DNA from: Plantago ovata
Taxonomy: Eukaryota > Streptophyta > Magnoliopsida > Lamiales > Plantaginaceae
Assembly (NCBI GenBank): GCA_028274465.1
Contig: CM051456.1
Location: 85,112,753-85,176,752 of the forward strand
Reading direction: 5' to 3'
DNA length: 64,000 bases
The notes beneath the pieces were generated by a model. The model was not told the DNA's origin and ran no database searches. It saw only the letters and a program-made list of their open reading frames with translations. The position numbers and the translations under genes are program-made. Positions 1-10,445 of the stretch are shown here, piece after piece (position 1 is the first letter of the stretch; each line of letters begins with the position of its first letter).

Positions 1-1850
1 CCTAAATGCAACACAAAAGAAGTCTCATGCCAAGTAAACTGAACTAATCTATTGAATCTACCAAATGCTTATGAATAAAACCATATGAACATGACATGCA
101 AGTAGGTTGAAGAATGCCTTGATTGCGAATATACACATTCTCATGTGCACCTTGTTAAGCAAAGGAGTCTCTCATAACATCTTCTACCTGGACCTGGTCA
201 GTGACGACACAATGATGCATATTATCATACTACAATTGGCCTGTGCCTATGAAACCGAGGCCTTACTACTGTTCACCAAGCGAGACTTTTCCTCAAGAGA
301 AGGCGAACCAATACTGGCTCTCATCAAACGAAGGAGGGTTCCCTAGAAAGATAACACTCCCCTATTCTACCCAGACTCTCAATGAATGAGTCTCCTTCAA
401 CCACTTCTTGAATAGCAAGACGAGGGTGGTCAAGAACAGGCCTTGGACAAAGGCGACACGAAACGAAAGATAGAATTTACAACTCGATAACTTCACAATA
501 ACAAATATTTACATGACACTTGACACTTTACTAGACTGCTTTTTGGCTTGCAACGACCCTTCTTTTGCTTTTTGGGTTTTATTCTTTATTTCCTTCTTTT
601 TTTTTTTCTTTTCTCTTTTTTTTTATATTTCTTTTTCTTTTCTTCTTCTTTTCTTTTTCTCTTTCTTTTTTTTTTTTTATATAGAAGCAAGCAGCAGTAC
701 TAAGTGTCAAAAACACCTCCCCAAACCTATTCGAAAGAATAGGTTGGGACACAAAACAAAAAGAAAAAGAAAAGAAAACTTTACAACGACTCAAAGACGA
801 AAGACAAGTATAACGAAGCAACCCCCTCCCCAAACCTATTCGATAGAATAGGTCTACTACAAGGAATCACACACCTCACACTACCTCCTTCCTAGGCATT
901 TGGCAATCTCTAATCGAGGTGAAGAACTTGTCGCCTCTTACGTACATAATTACACGGGTTACAACCATAGACTCAAACGTGCATCATTTCATAAGGCCAT
1001 CGTGAACCGCAGCAGAAGAAATACCACTCAAGGTGATGTCGAGACTACTAAGCTTAACTAGTGCACATGCGAATGTGACAAACCAAGCGAGACAAGCCTC
1101 AAACTACTTGCAAAGTGATGCAACATATGATCAATGGTCATAAACACTTAGTCTACTCAATAAAAAAGTTCAAAAGATTTGGCAATAAACTCCACACACA
1201 ACAACGTGCAACAACTAATCTAGGGATGATATGCATGCAAAAACTGAAAAACACGACAAATCACAAGAACTTGAGCTGACAACAGGCATGTACGAAACCA
1301 AAAGAGCACATAGTACTGAAAATCCAATGACCCCTCCCCAAACCTAAACTTTTGCTCGTTCTCGAGTAAAGAAAAGTTGACAAGAAAGGAAAAATTGGAT
1401 TGAAAGTACACTTCCCTGATATAAAGGTTCGTGTCCAACTCCTATAAAAAAGTAGTACCTGAAAAGACTCAAGAAACAAGTGAAAACGGGTGCGCAAAGG
1501 CGAGAAGAATGGAAAAAACGAGGAAAATCTGGGTACAGGGTCCAGGCGGACCGCTTGGCGGGAGCCAAGCGGTCCGCTTGTCAAGCGGAGCGCTTGGGAG
1601 GCTCCAGGCGCTCCGCTTGAAATTCCAGTAAACTTTTTGATTTACTGAAGATTCAAGCGGACCGCTTGGCCCTTCCAAGCGCTTCGCTTGGCTCTGTTTC
1701 CAGATTTTCGATGTTTTTTCCTATCTTAATCACCTAAGGCACCAAGACAAACACTAGACTAAACGAATCACGATAAAAAGCTCACAGGCCACAACTACAA
1801 AAGCAATAAAAAAGAAAAACTAAACTACATGCAAAGAAATACCACAAAGG
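1..1850 (-). other. 3' non-coding region of element B
   Basis: No gene is supported here. Present are: a palindrome cluster at about 1545-1690 built on GCG-NNN-CGC; an internal polypurine-tract-like block at about 1333-1370 (minus strand CTCGAGAACGAG, then GGTTTGGGGAGG); two copies of a CCTATTC/GAATAGG hairpin followed by GGTTTGGGGAG (about 720-745 and 828-853); and a pyrimidine-rich stretch at 565-680. Small ORFs here are low complexity. Confidence 0.6.
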
Positions 1851-2639
1851 TTATCCATTATCAAATGGGAACGAATCTCGTGCATTCGTTCCATTACTCC
1901 TTGCATCTTGGGAACCATCTTTGGCTCCTCTCCTCAAGTCCTCAAGCAAATCCATGATTCCCTGAAAATAAAAATCAACTAAATTAACAAAATCAAAATC
2001 TAAGAAATAACTAAAGGAATCAGAGGGAAAATAAAAAGAAAAAAGTGGATCAAAACTCCGGAAGTAGCTTTCTATGGAAGTCCTCTCTAGGATGAACGTG
2101 TATGTCTCTTCTCCCGCGCAAACCATCTCAGAAATATCCAAGCCGGTTAGTTCCGGAATCAGTCCATCTTCAAGTAATGGTGTGCAAACAACGCTTGAAT
2201 CTGAAGAGGATTCATCAATATACTCTTCGCCACATTCATCTTTATCAACTATGGAAACTTCCGGTGGTGGGGTGGCGAAGCGAGACGTCCATGGCATGAA
2301 ATGCATAGAATTCCAACGCAGAAAACTATTAGCTATTTCGTTCCAGGCTCTCAATGATCCTTCTTGGTGATACGTAAGCCATTCCTTAGCCGGTCCTCTC
2401 ATAGCTCCACCAAACGTGCATATGCAAATATGTTCAAGTGATAGAAGAATTCTCTCCTCATTCATACAAGGAAGCCTCAACACACCGAACTCAAATGTCT
2501 CCAAGAATTCTCTAGGATTCCCAAATCCATCGTATGTGGGAAGGATGGAGTAGTACGAAGGGTCGACATAAAAATTCTTGCAATCTTTATCCAAGGCTAT
2601 ACAAGACCTTCCAGGTTTTCCATACAACAACTGGAACAA
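1851..2639 (-). CDS. gag-like protein of element B (degenerate)
   Basis: The 262-residue ORF has a region near residues 25-100 (FYVDPSYYSILPTYDGFGNP, then GAMRGPAKEWL and SFLRWN) that resembles the N-terminal part of Athila-type gag proteins: a hydrophobic helix-rich region with an '(A/S)KEWL' motif. The rest is acidic and aromatic-rich, ends in a short Asn/Asp/Ser tail, and has no CCHC zinc knuckle. The start is uncertain because the frame may open further upstream. The protein is very different from the gag of A and C even though the 3' non-coding DNA of B and C is alike. It could be a decayed gag with no function. Confidence 0.45.
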   Translation of the reverse strand: MFQLLYGKPGRSCIALDKDCKNFYVDPSYYSILPTYDGFGNPREFLETFEFGVLRLPCMNEERILLSLEHICICTFGGAMRGPAKEWLTYHQEGSLRAWNEIANSFLRWNSMHFMPWTSRFATPPPEVSIVDKDECGEEYIDESSSDSSVVCTPLLEDGLIPELTGLDISEMVCAGEETYTFILERTSIESYFRSFDPLFSFYFPSDSFSYFLDFDFVNLVDFYFQGIMDLLEDLRRGAKDGSQDARSNGTNARDSFPFDNG

Positions 2640-2890
2640 ATGCTTCTATAAGCATCTCCATCATTGTCCCCACCAGCTTCACAATGCAAGTCATTCATGA
2701 AATCCTAAACACACAAAGACAAGCCCAAAAGGAGTAGTTCCGCAACAAAAGCAAAAAGCTATACTATGATATATACAAAACTCAACCAAGAGCACAAGCA
2801 CACAAAGTAACAAAGAAATAGGGGGAAAGAAATGAGATAAGAAAGTGAAGTTGGTAAGAAACAAAAGTTAAACACTAAACCAAAGTTAAG

Positions 2891-2908
2891 TCCCCGGCAA
2901 CGGCGCCA
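2891..2908 (-). other. Primer binding site of element B (tRNA-Asp type)
   Basis: On the minus strand this reads TGGCGCCGTTGCCGGGGA, complementary to the 3' end of plant tRNA-Asp. That primer is common in Athila/Tat-type Ty3/gypsy elements. It lies three bases inside the LTR end. Confidence 0.8.
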
Positions 2909-2911
2909 AAT

Positions 2912-4394
2912 TGATGATGTCGTTTTTTCACCAATTAAATTTGTTTGTAGCCAAAGAACACTTATTCACTACACAAAAGATTTAGTGCAGCGGTAAGATG
3001 TTCCCGAGTGTCGTTCTCTTGGGACCTAACGTAGCTTTGTTTAGTGCGTAACAATTGTAATCAACCAACAAGCAAGTTTGTGTGATTAAACCAAGCACTC
3101 ATGCAAATCAGAAACTATCAAGTGGAAGATGAAATCAAATAGAGAAAAATGTTGGTGGTAGCTTAGTGGACATGACAAACCATGGGTTACAACTTGCTAT
3201 CATGCTATGAACATTTAAACATACAATAGAGAAGTATTAATTGACCACAAAGTTGTCACATGCTTTGCATTCGAAAATACGGAATTGGCTACTCCCAATT
3301 GTATGGATGATCTAGAAGTATTAAGCGACCATAAGGGCTGTCACTACCTTGTATTCGAAGATTTGTAATTGGCTACTTTAGATCTTACGCAATGGTTCAA
3401 AGCACAACAAGCATAATCATAACCCTAGCTATCATGTCCACATTCTACCACCAACAATCGTGAATTACCTACTCATAACGGATCTTGAAACAAACAACAT
3501 CATATACGAATAACAATAACAAACATTCATAATCAGAATCAAAATAAGGAGAATTGATACAAGTTACCACCGATTGTCACGAGACGGTGGAATGCCCAAA
3601 TCTCACGGATCAAGATACAATGAAGATGAAATTGAATGTAATCACGTCTTTCTTGATGATAATCAAGCCTCTAGATAATGGGTCTGAGCTATGGAGCTTC
3701 AAAGAGCTCTCCCCAGCAATTACAAAGTGAAAGGAATGAGAAAAAATAACTGAAAATCGAGTTTTAATGCCAAAATCGCGACCTGGATCTGAGTCCAAGC
3801 GAAGGGCTTGGCTTCTGTCAAGCGCTTAGCTTGGCAAGCGAAGGGCTTGACAGGGGCCAAGCGCTTCGCCTGGAATTCCAGTGAATCTGCCCAAAATTTC
3901 CGCCTGACTTTAACTCGCTCTACAGGGCTCATACGATGTCGGATCGGAGCGTGTAATATACCGTTGGATAACTCTTTGAGTTAGATACGCGTGGAAGTTG
4001 GTTTGAGGTCAATACAATGCTGTATGAAAAATTTATGGCCAAATGGCTAGGCTGTGTCAACCATAAACACTTGAACGACTCCAAAACTTCCACCCGAACT
4101 TTTGAATTTGCTTCCAAGGTAAGGCTAAGTTCTCAAAAATGTGATTATTGGCTTAACTCGAACTAAGGACACTCACGAAAATGTCCACGGAGATCAAGGA
4201 ACTTCAACGGGGTCATTTTTCATCCAAAATGCTTCGTTTTTAGCTCCAAAAACACCGTTTCGTACCTAAGTGCCTGAAAATGCAAAAAACACAAAACGTG
4301 ACACTATTCTACAAAACTAACCAAAAAACAAGGCTAGAAGGTAGCAAAATAAGGTAAAAAAGACAAGATGAACGCGTCAAAAATACGTTCATCA
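2912..4394 (-). repeat. 5' LTR of element B (1483 bp)
   Basis: The LTR begins on the minus strand at 4394 with TGATGAACG and ends at 2912 with CATCATCA, directly next to the primer binding site. It contains a cluster of GCG-NNN-CGC palindromes around 3795-3875. The matching 3' LTR is outside the window, so age and target duplication cannot be read. Confidence 0.7.
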
Positions 4395-4714
4395 CGCACG
4401 TCCAGAGAGCGCGGAGCTCTCTGGACATGTGGGGCGATTCGCCCCCCACCTCCTGAGGTGGGGAGACGAAACTTTCGAAAAAACACGGTTTTTTAATCCC
4501 CGAAAACCATTTTACTCATAAAACCACTCGAAAAAGTTCACTCAAACACAAACATAAGCACATATGACACAGAGACGAACAAATTCACATATGAAAAGCA
4601 AATTGTTCAATGTATGAATGCATGCAAAAAAGCAGTAAAAAAGCGATAAAAACTCCGGGTTGGCTCCCGGATAGCGCCATTGTTTATAGTCTTTGACTCG
4701 ACTCGTTCTTGCGC

Positions 4715-6708
4715 CTAGCTCTTCTTCTTGAGGGTACTAGACTTCCCCTTCATGGATCTTCTCCTCATGCCACGAACCTGTGAATAAGAATGAACATAGA
4801 CAGCAAGACCACAGTAGTTAATGGTGTGAGAAGCATTGAAGTGATCAGGTGGATCAGATATGGCTCGCAACACATGTCGCTTGCCATCCACCTCAATGGT
4901 GCAAGTCCTTCGGCAGATGTCTATCACGGAGCGTATCTTGGTCAAGAACGTTCGCCCCAATAGAACAACATCCCCCATCCCAGGTGTAGACGCCGGCATA
5001 ACTACAAAATTTGTGTATACAGAAGCTTCACCAATCTTAACCAATACGTTCTTCACAACGCCTTCGGGTCTCACAAAGGATCCATCCGCCAGTTGCACAA
5101 TAGCCTTATGCTCAGATAGTTTTCCAAGGCTACTCTTCTCAAACACATTCATCGGGAGCACATTAGAGTAGGATCCCGTGTCTAGTGTAGCACGGACATC
5201 TTCAAGTTCACCAATCCCGACCTTGACGTCGAAACTTTGAGGGAGTGGCTCGGGATCCTCTTGCTCCTCTTCACTCTCATCAGTACCAAGGTCCTTCTCT
5301 TCTTCCTTGGCTAGTGGAGGTTCTTCATTCTTGCAACACTCACACTTAGCAACCTTCTTGATGGTGATTTCAACAGGTAGATCACCCACCAAGGTAATGG
5401 ACATCGACTTCTCAGTGTTGCTAGGTAGTTTCCCTTGCTCCCTACTTGCTCCTCGGTCGATCAACTCTTGCATCTTTTGATGGGCAAGCCTAGTGCTCTC
5501 TTCCAATCGATCAAGCCTCGCCCTAGTCTTATCGGAATCTTCTTCATAACGTTTGAGAAAACTTTGGGTGTGATCAACCATCTTTTGCAAGTTCTCCATC
5601 AGTAGAGCTGTCTTCGACTTCGATTGCTCTGTCGGAGCGGAATTTTCGCAATGATCATTACCATAGTTAAGCCTACTAGGTCTTGGTTAGGGCCATAAGT
5701 TTGGCTAGCCGGTGCGTATCCTTGATTGTTCCGAAATCCTCTTCTCCAAAATCCACCTCGAGGATTCCTACCGTCTTGTCCGTATCTAGCTTCTTGAGTA
5801 CCAAAGTCCGTAGAAAAGGCTTCCTCTTCGCCTCCTTGAACCCAGTTGCCATCATCATATGCAAGCTCCGATCTACACATATGAGCCCCATGCCCATAGT
5901 TCTTGCATATTCGGCAAACTTCGTTTGATACAGATGTTCCAGTGGTGCTCTTGAGGACTTGCTTCAATTCGTTGGTAAAGCACTCGAATTGATCCCCATT
6001 CCCCTAATACATAGGGGCTTCTTGAGTAGGTGGAGCTTCAGGTCCACGTCTCCTAACCATTGCTCTTGGGTCCTTGAATTTTGAACCCTTAGCAAGCCTT
6101 TCAAAAACTGCCCAGACGGCTTCTGCGGTTTCTTCCCAAATATTGCCACAGCATTGGAAATCCACCACTTGTTGGTTCTCGAACGTTAGTCCATTGTAGA
6201 AGTGTTGGACTAGATCTGAAAGCTCAAAACCATGGTGAGGGCACTTGTTCATGAGGTCTTGGAACCTTTCAAACGCGGTGTAGATGGTCTCATCATAGTC
6301 CTGTTTGAATCCAGTGATTTGCGCCTTAAGCGCGGTAGTCAAGGTGTGAGGGAAGTATTTTTCCATGAAAGCTGAAAAAACCTTCTCCCAAGTGTCCAGC
6401 GAGCCCGCCGGTAGAGAACTCAACCTTGACTTGGCTCTGTCGCCAAGCCCCATAGCAAAAACCTTCATCCTCAACTCATCCGTTGTTATTTCAGCTTCGG
6501 GTCGTGGGAGTTGGTTGACAAAATCATCGATATCGTGCAAGTACCCCATCACATCTTCCCTTGCTAAGCCATAGAACCTCGAAAGTTGTTAGAACGCGTG
6601 GTTCTTGATTTCCAGATCACGAGTTGCAGACGAAAGAACAATCGCCGATCCCCTCATACGATCCTTGGAGGGTTGAACCCATGCTTTCAGTGGTCTAGCT
6701 TCTGCCAT
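4715..6708 (-). pseudogene. Element A gag-protease (broken)
   Basis: The frame starts at the ATG at 6706-6708, which corresponds to the start of the C gag (MAEARPLKAW). Gag carries the FYGL-REDVMGYLHDIDDF region and one CCHC knuckle, CRICKNYGHGAHMC. After a hinge and an acidic linker comes a retroviral-type aspartic protease with active site LDTGSYSNVLP and flap/ILG-like region DVVLLGRTFL. Breaks seen: in-frame TAA at 6589-6591, in-frame TAG after MY near 6004, and a frame change near 5690. The protease half (5599-4715, 294 residues) is open with an intact DTG. Family knowledge: such gag-protease-only elements depend on trans-acting polymerase. Confidence 0.75.
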
Positions 6709-6997
6709 TCCGTCGATTTCCTTGAAAAGAATGTGTAGAGATTCAGAGAAATCGGTATCCTCTATTTCCTCTAGTTCACGCCTTCAAAGTAGTCGCCTTC
6801 TTTGGTGGTAGTCTGTGTCGATCTCAGCAATTGAATCAGCAAGCGGTGTTCCTCTAGATCGTGTATGTCGCATACACTATCTGTACCAAGCTAGAAAAGG
6901 AGTATTAGAGAGAGATTAAATAGGAAAATAAAAACTACTAGAACTAGGAATTGAATGCTGAAAATATAAAAAAGCTAAACAGAAAAAATGAGTATAG

Positions 6998-7015
6998 TCC
7001 CCGGCAGCGGCGCCA
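6998..7015 (-). other. Primer binding site of element A (tRNA-Asp type)
   Basis: The minus strand reads TGGCGCCGCTGCCGGGGA, one mismatch to the tRNA-Asp 3' end found in B and C. Confidence 0.75.
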
Positions 7016-7018
7016 ATT

Positions 7019-8207
7019 TGATGAACTGGTTTAGAACTTGTCAGATTCTAATTAATCAAATAAATTTGTATTGAGCCAAAGGCAATTCACAACTACAACG
7101 AAAACCGTAGTGTAGCAGTAAAATAACCTCGAGTGTCGATCTCTAAGGACTATAACTAGCTTTATCTAATCTAACTTAAGAATATAAAATCAACAAACTA
7201 CTTAGCAAAGGTTTTTCTTATCAGATAATGGAGGCTGGTGATAGTATGGTCATTCAAAGCTTAGCAGGTTAATAATCATGCATGAAGTACTCGGTTTTGC
7301 ATGTAGATCTTTGATCAATGAATTGTCCAATTGTGTTCCGTTATTATTCAACACTACGAAGATAGAGGTTTTAGATAGATCAAAGAAATAAAGCAATAAC
7401 TCAAATTATAATGCGCGATATAGCCATTAGCAAAATTATTAACCCTTCGCTAAGAAATCACATACTATCACCAACGAGAAGTTTAGCTACTCATAGATGT
7501 CATGCAATAAACAGAAATCATAGCAAGATTGAATGAAAACATGTTGAAAGATAAAATAAATGTAAATAGAAAAACTGTAAGATACAATGTTACCGAAGGT
7601 TGTCAATCTCCGAAGAATCGCGATCTTACAAGCTCTAAAACGCTAAGAAAAAGTATCACCTAAGCTAAGAATCCCCAGAACAGGCTCTGGAGAATTCCTA
7701 CCTAAAACTAATGAGAAAGGTGAGAGAAAAAAGGTCTGGAAAAGTATGAAAAACGGAGAAAACTGAGCAACTATATATAGGCATTCGGCAGGTGTGGGGC
7801 GAGTGGCCCCACACACCGGGCGATTCGCCCCACGTCCCGAGTGACTCGCCCGGGAGGTTCTGTCGGTTGAAATGCGTTTTCGACGCGTTTTTGGATATTT
7901 TTTCCTTTTCGGACTCGGTTTTTGCCTTCTAGTGACCTTTTAGCCTTCAGACTCGACCCCTAGACTTCAAATCCTATTCGGAATCTTCTAGATACTCCAA
8001 TTAGGCCTTCGGAATACCAATTCCTTGTCTACTTCAATATAATTGCCCGGAAAATCTCGTTTTTCACCCAAAACCTGTAAAATACAAACTAAAGGGAAAC
8101 GTGACACTATTCTAATAAAATGCACTAAAATATAGCTAAATTAACATAGATGATAGCTAAAATAGGTGAAAAAGACTCAAATGAAAGTGTAAAATACACG
8201 TTCATCA
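7019..8207 (-). repeat. 5' LTR of element A (1189 bp)
   Basis: The ends are TGATGAAC and GTTCATCA in the printed orientation, a perfect 8-bp terminal inverted repeat. A TATA box lies at 7773-7780 on the minus strand, with three GC-rich palindromes just upstream of it (about 7796-7860). Confidence 0.8.
7773..7780 (-). promoter_or_regulatory. TATA box of element A LTR
   Basis: TATATATA on the minus strand, placed directly downstream of the palindrome cluster exactly as in the element C LTRs. Confidence 0.55.
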
Positions 8208-8535
8208 GATCCTTTATCTCACGCTCTCTTTGTTTTCAAAAATTTCTTCCTTCCAGATACTACTGAGGATGCACGCGAGTAGGATGCCAGCGACTGAGAG
8301 AAGGGTCTGGGATGTCTCTGGGGATTTGATTTTAAAATAAGAAGATGAAACTTTTTACTTTCTTCACTACTCGTTATTCTATTTTGACTTCTAAGTTACC
8401 GTTGGATTTTACTTGATTCTGTTAGTGATGTGGCGCCAAATATTGTTATGACATTTATTGCCGACCGTTACTTTTAAAATTATTTCTGATTTTATCTTTT
8501 CAAGAAATTTAATTGTTTTTAAAAACCGATACATA
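8208..8535 (+). repeat. Relic of a chromovirus LTR related to element D
   Basis: The sequence is clearly similar to the reverse complement of the inner part of the D LTR (28480-28800), for example the block around GCCAGCGACTGAGAGAAGGG. It ends near 8535 where the D LTR would end (AAAACCGRTAC). It is much more diverged than the two D LTRs are from each other and is cut on the left by element A. Confidence 0.65.
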
Positions 8536-8629
8536 CTGTGTTTTTTTAGATTGTAGTATACTGTTTTCTCACTCTACGTAGTTTTTAACTGTTTTTTTTT
8601 TTTTTTTTTTTTTTTTTTGTAGTTCTATC
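8536..8629 (+). repeat. Left piece of 'catgatctc' repeat domain, before the CACTA insertion
   Basis: The stretch CTGTGTTTTTTTAGA...ACTGTTTTCTCACT...poly(T)-GTAGTTCTATC is repeated at 25454-25530 and more loosely at 25588-25640. It shows that the CACTA element split this repeat domain. Confidence 0.6.
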
Positions 8630-8639
8630 CACTACAAGA

Positions 8640-8985
8640 ATTTTCTGTAATAGTGACGGCTTTAGTGATGAATGTTATCCGTCACTAAATTAGTGACGAA
8701 TCGCTACGTTTAGTGACGGATTAGTGACGAATGGAGCTAAAAAGCTCCATTCGTCACTAAGCCGTCAATAAACCGTCACTACTTGGTGACGGATAAGCTT
8801 ATCCGTCACTAATTAGTGACGAATAAGCTTATTCGTCACTAAATAGTTGACCATGGATTGAAAAATGGTGGAAAATATTAATTTTAGTGACGGATAAATT
8901 TATCCGTCACTACCGTTTTTTACAAAAAGAAAAATAATTAAATTTAGTGATGGATCGGTCGTCATCTGTCACTAAATTAAAAAAA
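8640..8985. repeat. CACTA left subterminal repeats
   Basis: At least ten direct and inverted copies of AGTGACGGAT(A)AG or its complement occur here, in hairpin pairs. In known CACTA elements these motifs bind the transposon-encoded DNA-binding protein. Confidence 0.75.
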
Positions 8986-10158
8986 TTAATAAAAACAAAC
9001 AAACTAATATTAAAGATCCGATATTTAGATAGATCGATCATACATCTGTCTTCTCTGCTTCCCTCTCTCCCTTCTCTATTCTCTTCATCTTCCAGACCAC
9101 CACCACAGCCCACCACCGACCATTGCTTCGCCTCCCACTGAAAGCAGAACAGTCGACATCCTCCTGCCCCACCCCCAAAATCGACCTCCTCATCCTCCCA
9201 CCACCCGCCGCCGCCGCCACGCCCGCTCATCCCACCACCCGCCGCCGCTCATCCAACCACCCACCGTCAACGATCCCACCAGCGGGCCGCTTACCAGCAC
9301 CATCCTCGTCATTTTCAGATCTACTCTCTCCGAGGTATCTTGTTCAACCCTAATTATTGGGGATTTTTAATGCACAGTTTTGTAATGGAATTTTCTTGAT
9401 TGGTGCTTGAATTTTGACAAATTTGTATGAATAACTTCACTAATATGGTTTTTGTTCACCAATAATCTATGGAAGAGAATGAATGGTACCTATCAATTAA
9501 TCCAGATTAGTATAGTATCTTTGAGAATAACAACATTAGCTAGTTACTGGCTCTTTAGTATAAACTAACATTATTAAGACTAAAAGGAACATCGTACAAA
9601 CTAGGATTTAAATCCATTTATAAACCCCTTGCCCATAGATTACAACTAGTCAACTAGTTCATGATTGTGGTATTAATTCTCTAATCTGTGAAATTATCAC
9701 TTAAAAACTTTGATAAGTATGATTTATGTGGTTGTATGGATAAAATTCAGAATGTGACTATGTTTCCATTTCTTTTTGCTCTTGATGTTTTGAACCTTAT
9801 GTTGAATATACAGTTTGAAATTAGCTATGCCTACTACAATTTTTTTATGATGGTGGGAACGACTTGTTTCGATTCACTGGTTAGGAGTTGTTGACACCAA
9901 GGAATTTAATTAAGCTTTGTTCGGAAAGGGTTTCTCCCATCTTCTCATTCAAATGGGTTGTGGATCCTACATTCCCACAAAGGTATGTATATAAAGTCCA
10001 CTTCTTTTGATCATTTGATTAACAACTTTCGTTCCTCGATGATATGATGCTTTATTGAGTTCAAGTTCTAGTTCGGCAGTAGGATTTTGCTGTAGTTGGG
10101 TATATATTGTCAAAAGTGCCTTTTGGATGTGAGAGCTGTGAGATCGGCTGATAGTATA
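8986..10158. other. CACTA interior, left part: no recognised gene
   Basis: 9050-9340 is GC-rich and codes only for low-complexity Pro/Ala/Ser/His-rich peptides. It ends at a possible splice donor (CCGAG/GTATCT at about 9333), so it could be a captured 5' exon. 9350-10158 is AT-rich, intron-like DNA. I cannot assign a host gene. Confidence 0.4.
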
Positions 10159-10445
10159 TGTAACGACCCGACCAATCCGGCCGGCGTGGTTACTCCTGGA
10201 CGGTCCCACACACGTCTCCACTGTATGATATTGTCCGCTTTGGCCTGAGCCCGCACGGATTTGCTTTTGGAATCACCCAAAAGGCATCATACCATGTGAG
10301 AGTGGTGGTCTAACATATATACCCTTTATTCCAATCACTCTTAAGCGATGTGGGATGCGGGGCATTACAAACTACCCCCCTTAAAGCCTCGACGTCCTCG
10401 TCGAGCGCCTTAAGTGGTGGGGGTGACAAAGTGACAATAACTTTT

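Larger units (their letters stand above)
1..4394 (-). mobile_element. Athila-like non-autonomous LTR retrotransposon B (left end outside window)
   Basis: The element reads right to left: 5' LTR (2912-4394), tRNA-Asp-type primer site, one gag-like ORF, then about 1.85 kb of non-coding DNA. The last part (about 1-1150, reversed) aligns clearly with 60400-61540 of element C, which ends just before C's polypurine tract. B's own polypurine tract and 3' LTR should therefore lie just left of base 1. No protease, reverse transcriptase, RNase H or integrase is visible. B interrupts element A at 4394/4395. The family assignment is inferred from the primer site, gag type and similarity to A and C. Confidence 0.75.
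4395..8207 (-). mobile_element. Athila-like gag-protease element A (interrupted by B)
   Basis: Visible from right to left are the 5' LTR (7019-8207), the primer site, a broken gag-protease gene and the start of a palindrome-rich non-coding region (4395-4714). Element B then interrupts it. The rest of A and its 3' LTR must lie left of the window. The gag and protease are closely similar to those of element C. No polymerase or integrase is seen. Confidence 0.75.

Noticed and set aside
513..851. 112-codon Phe/Lys-rich ORF
   Set aside because: Low-complexity poly(T)/(A) tract in the retroelement 3' region.
10159..10369. Cassandra-type TRIM (5S rRNA in LTR)
   Set aside because: No 5S rRNA promoter blocks found in the 211-bp LTR.
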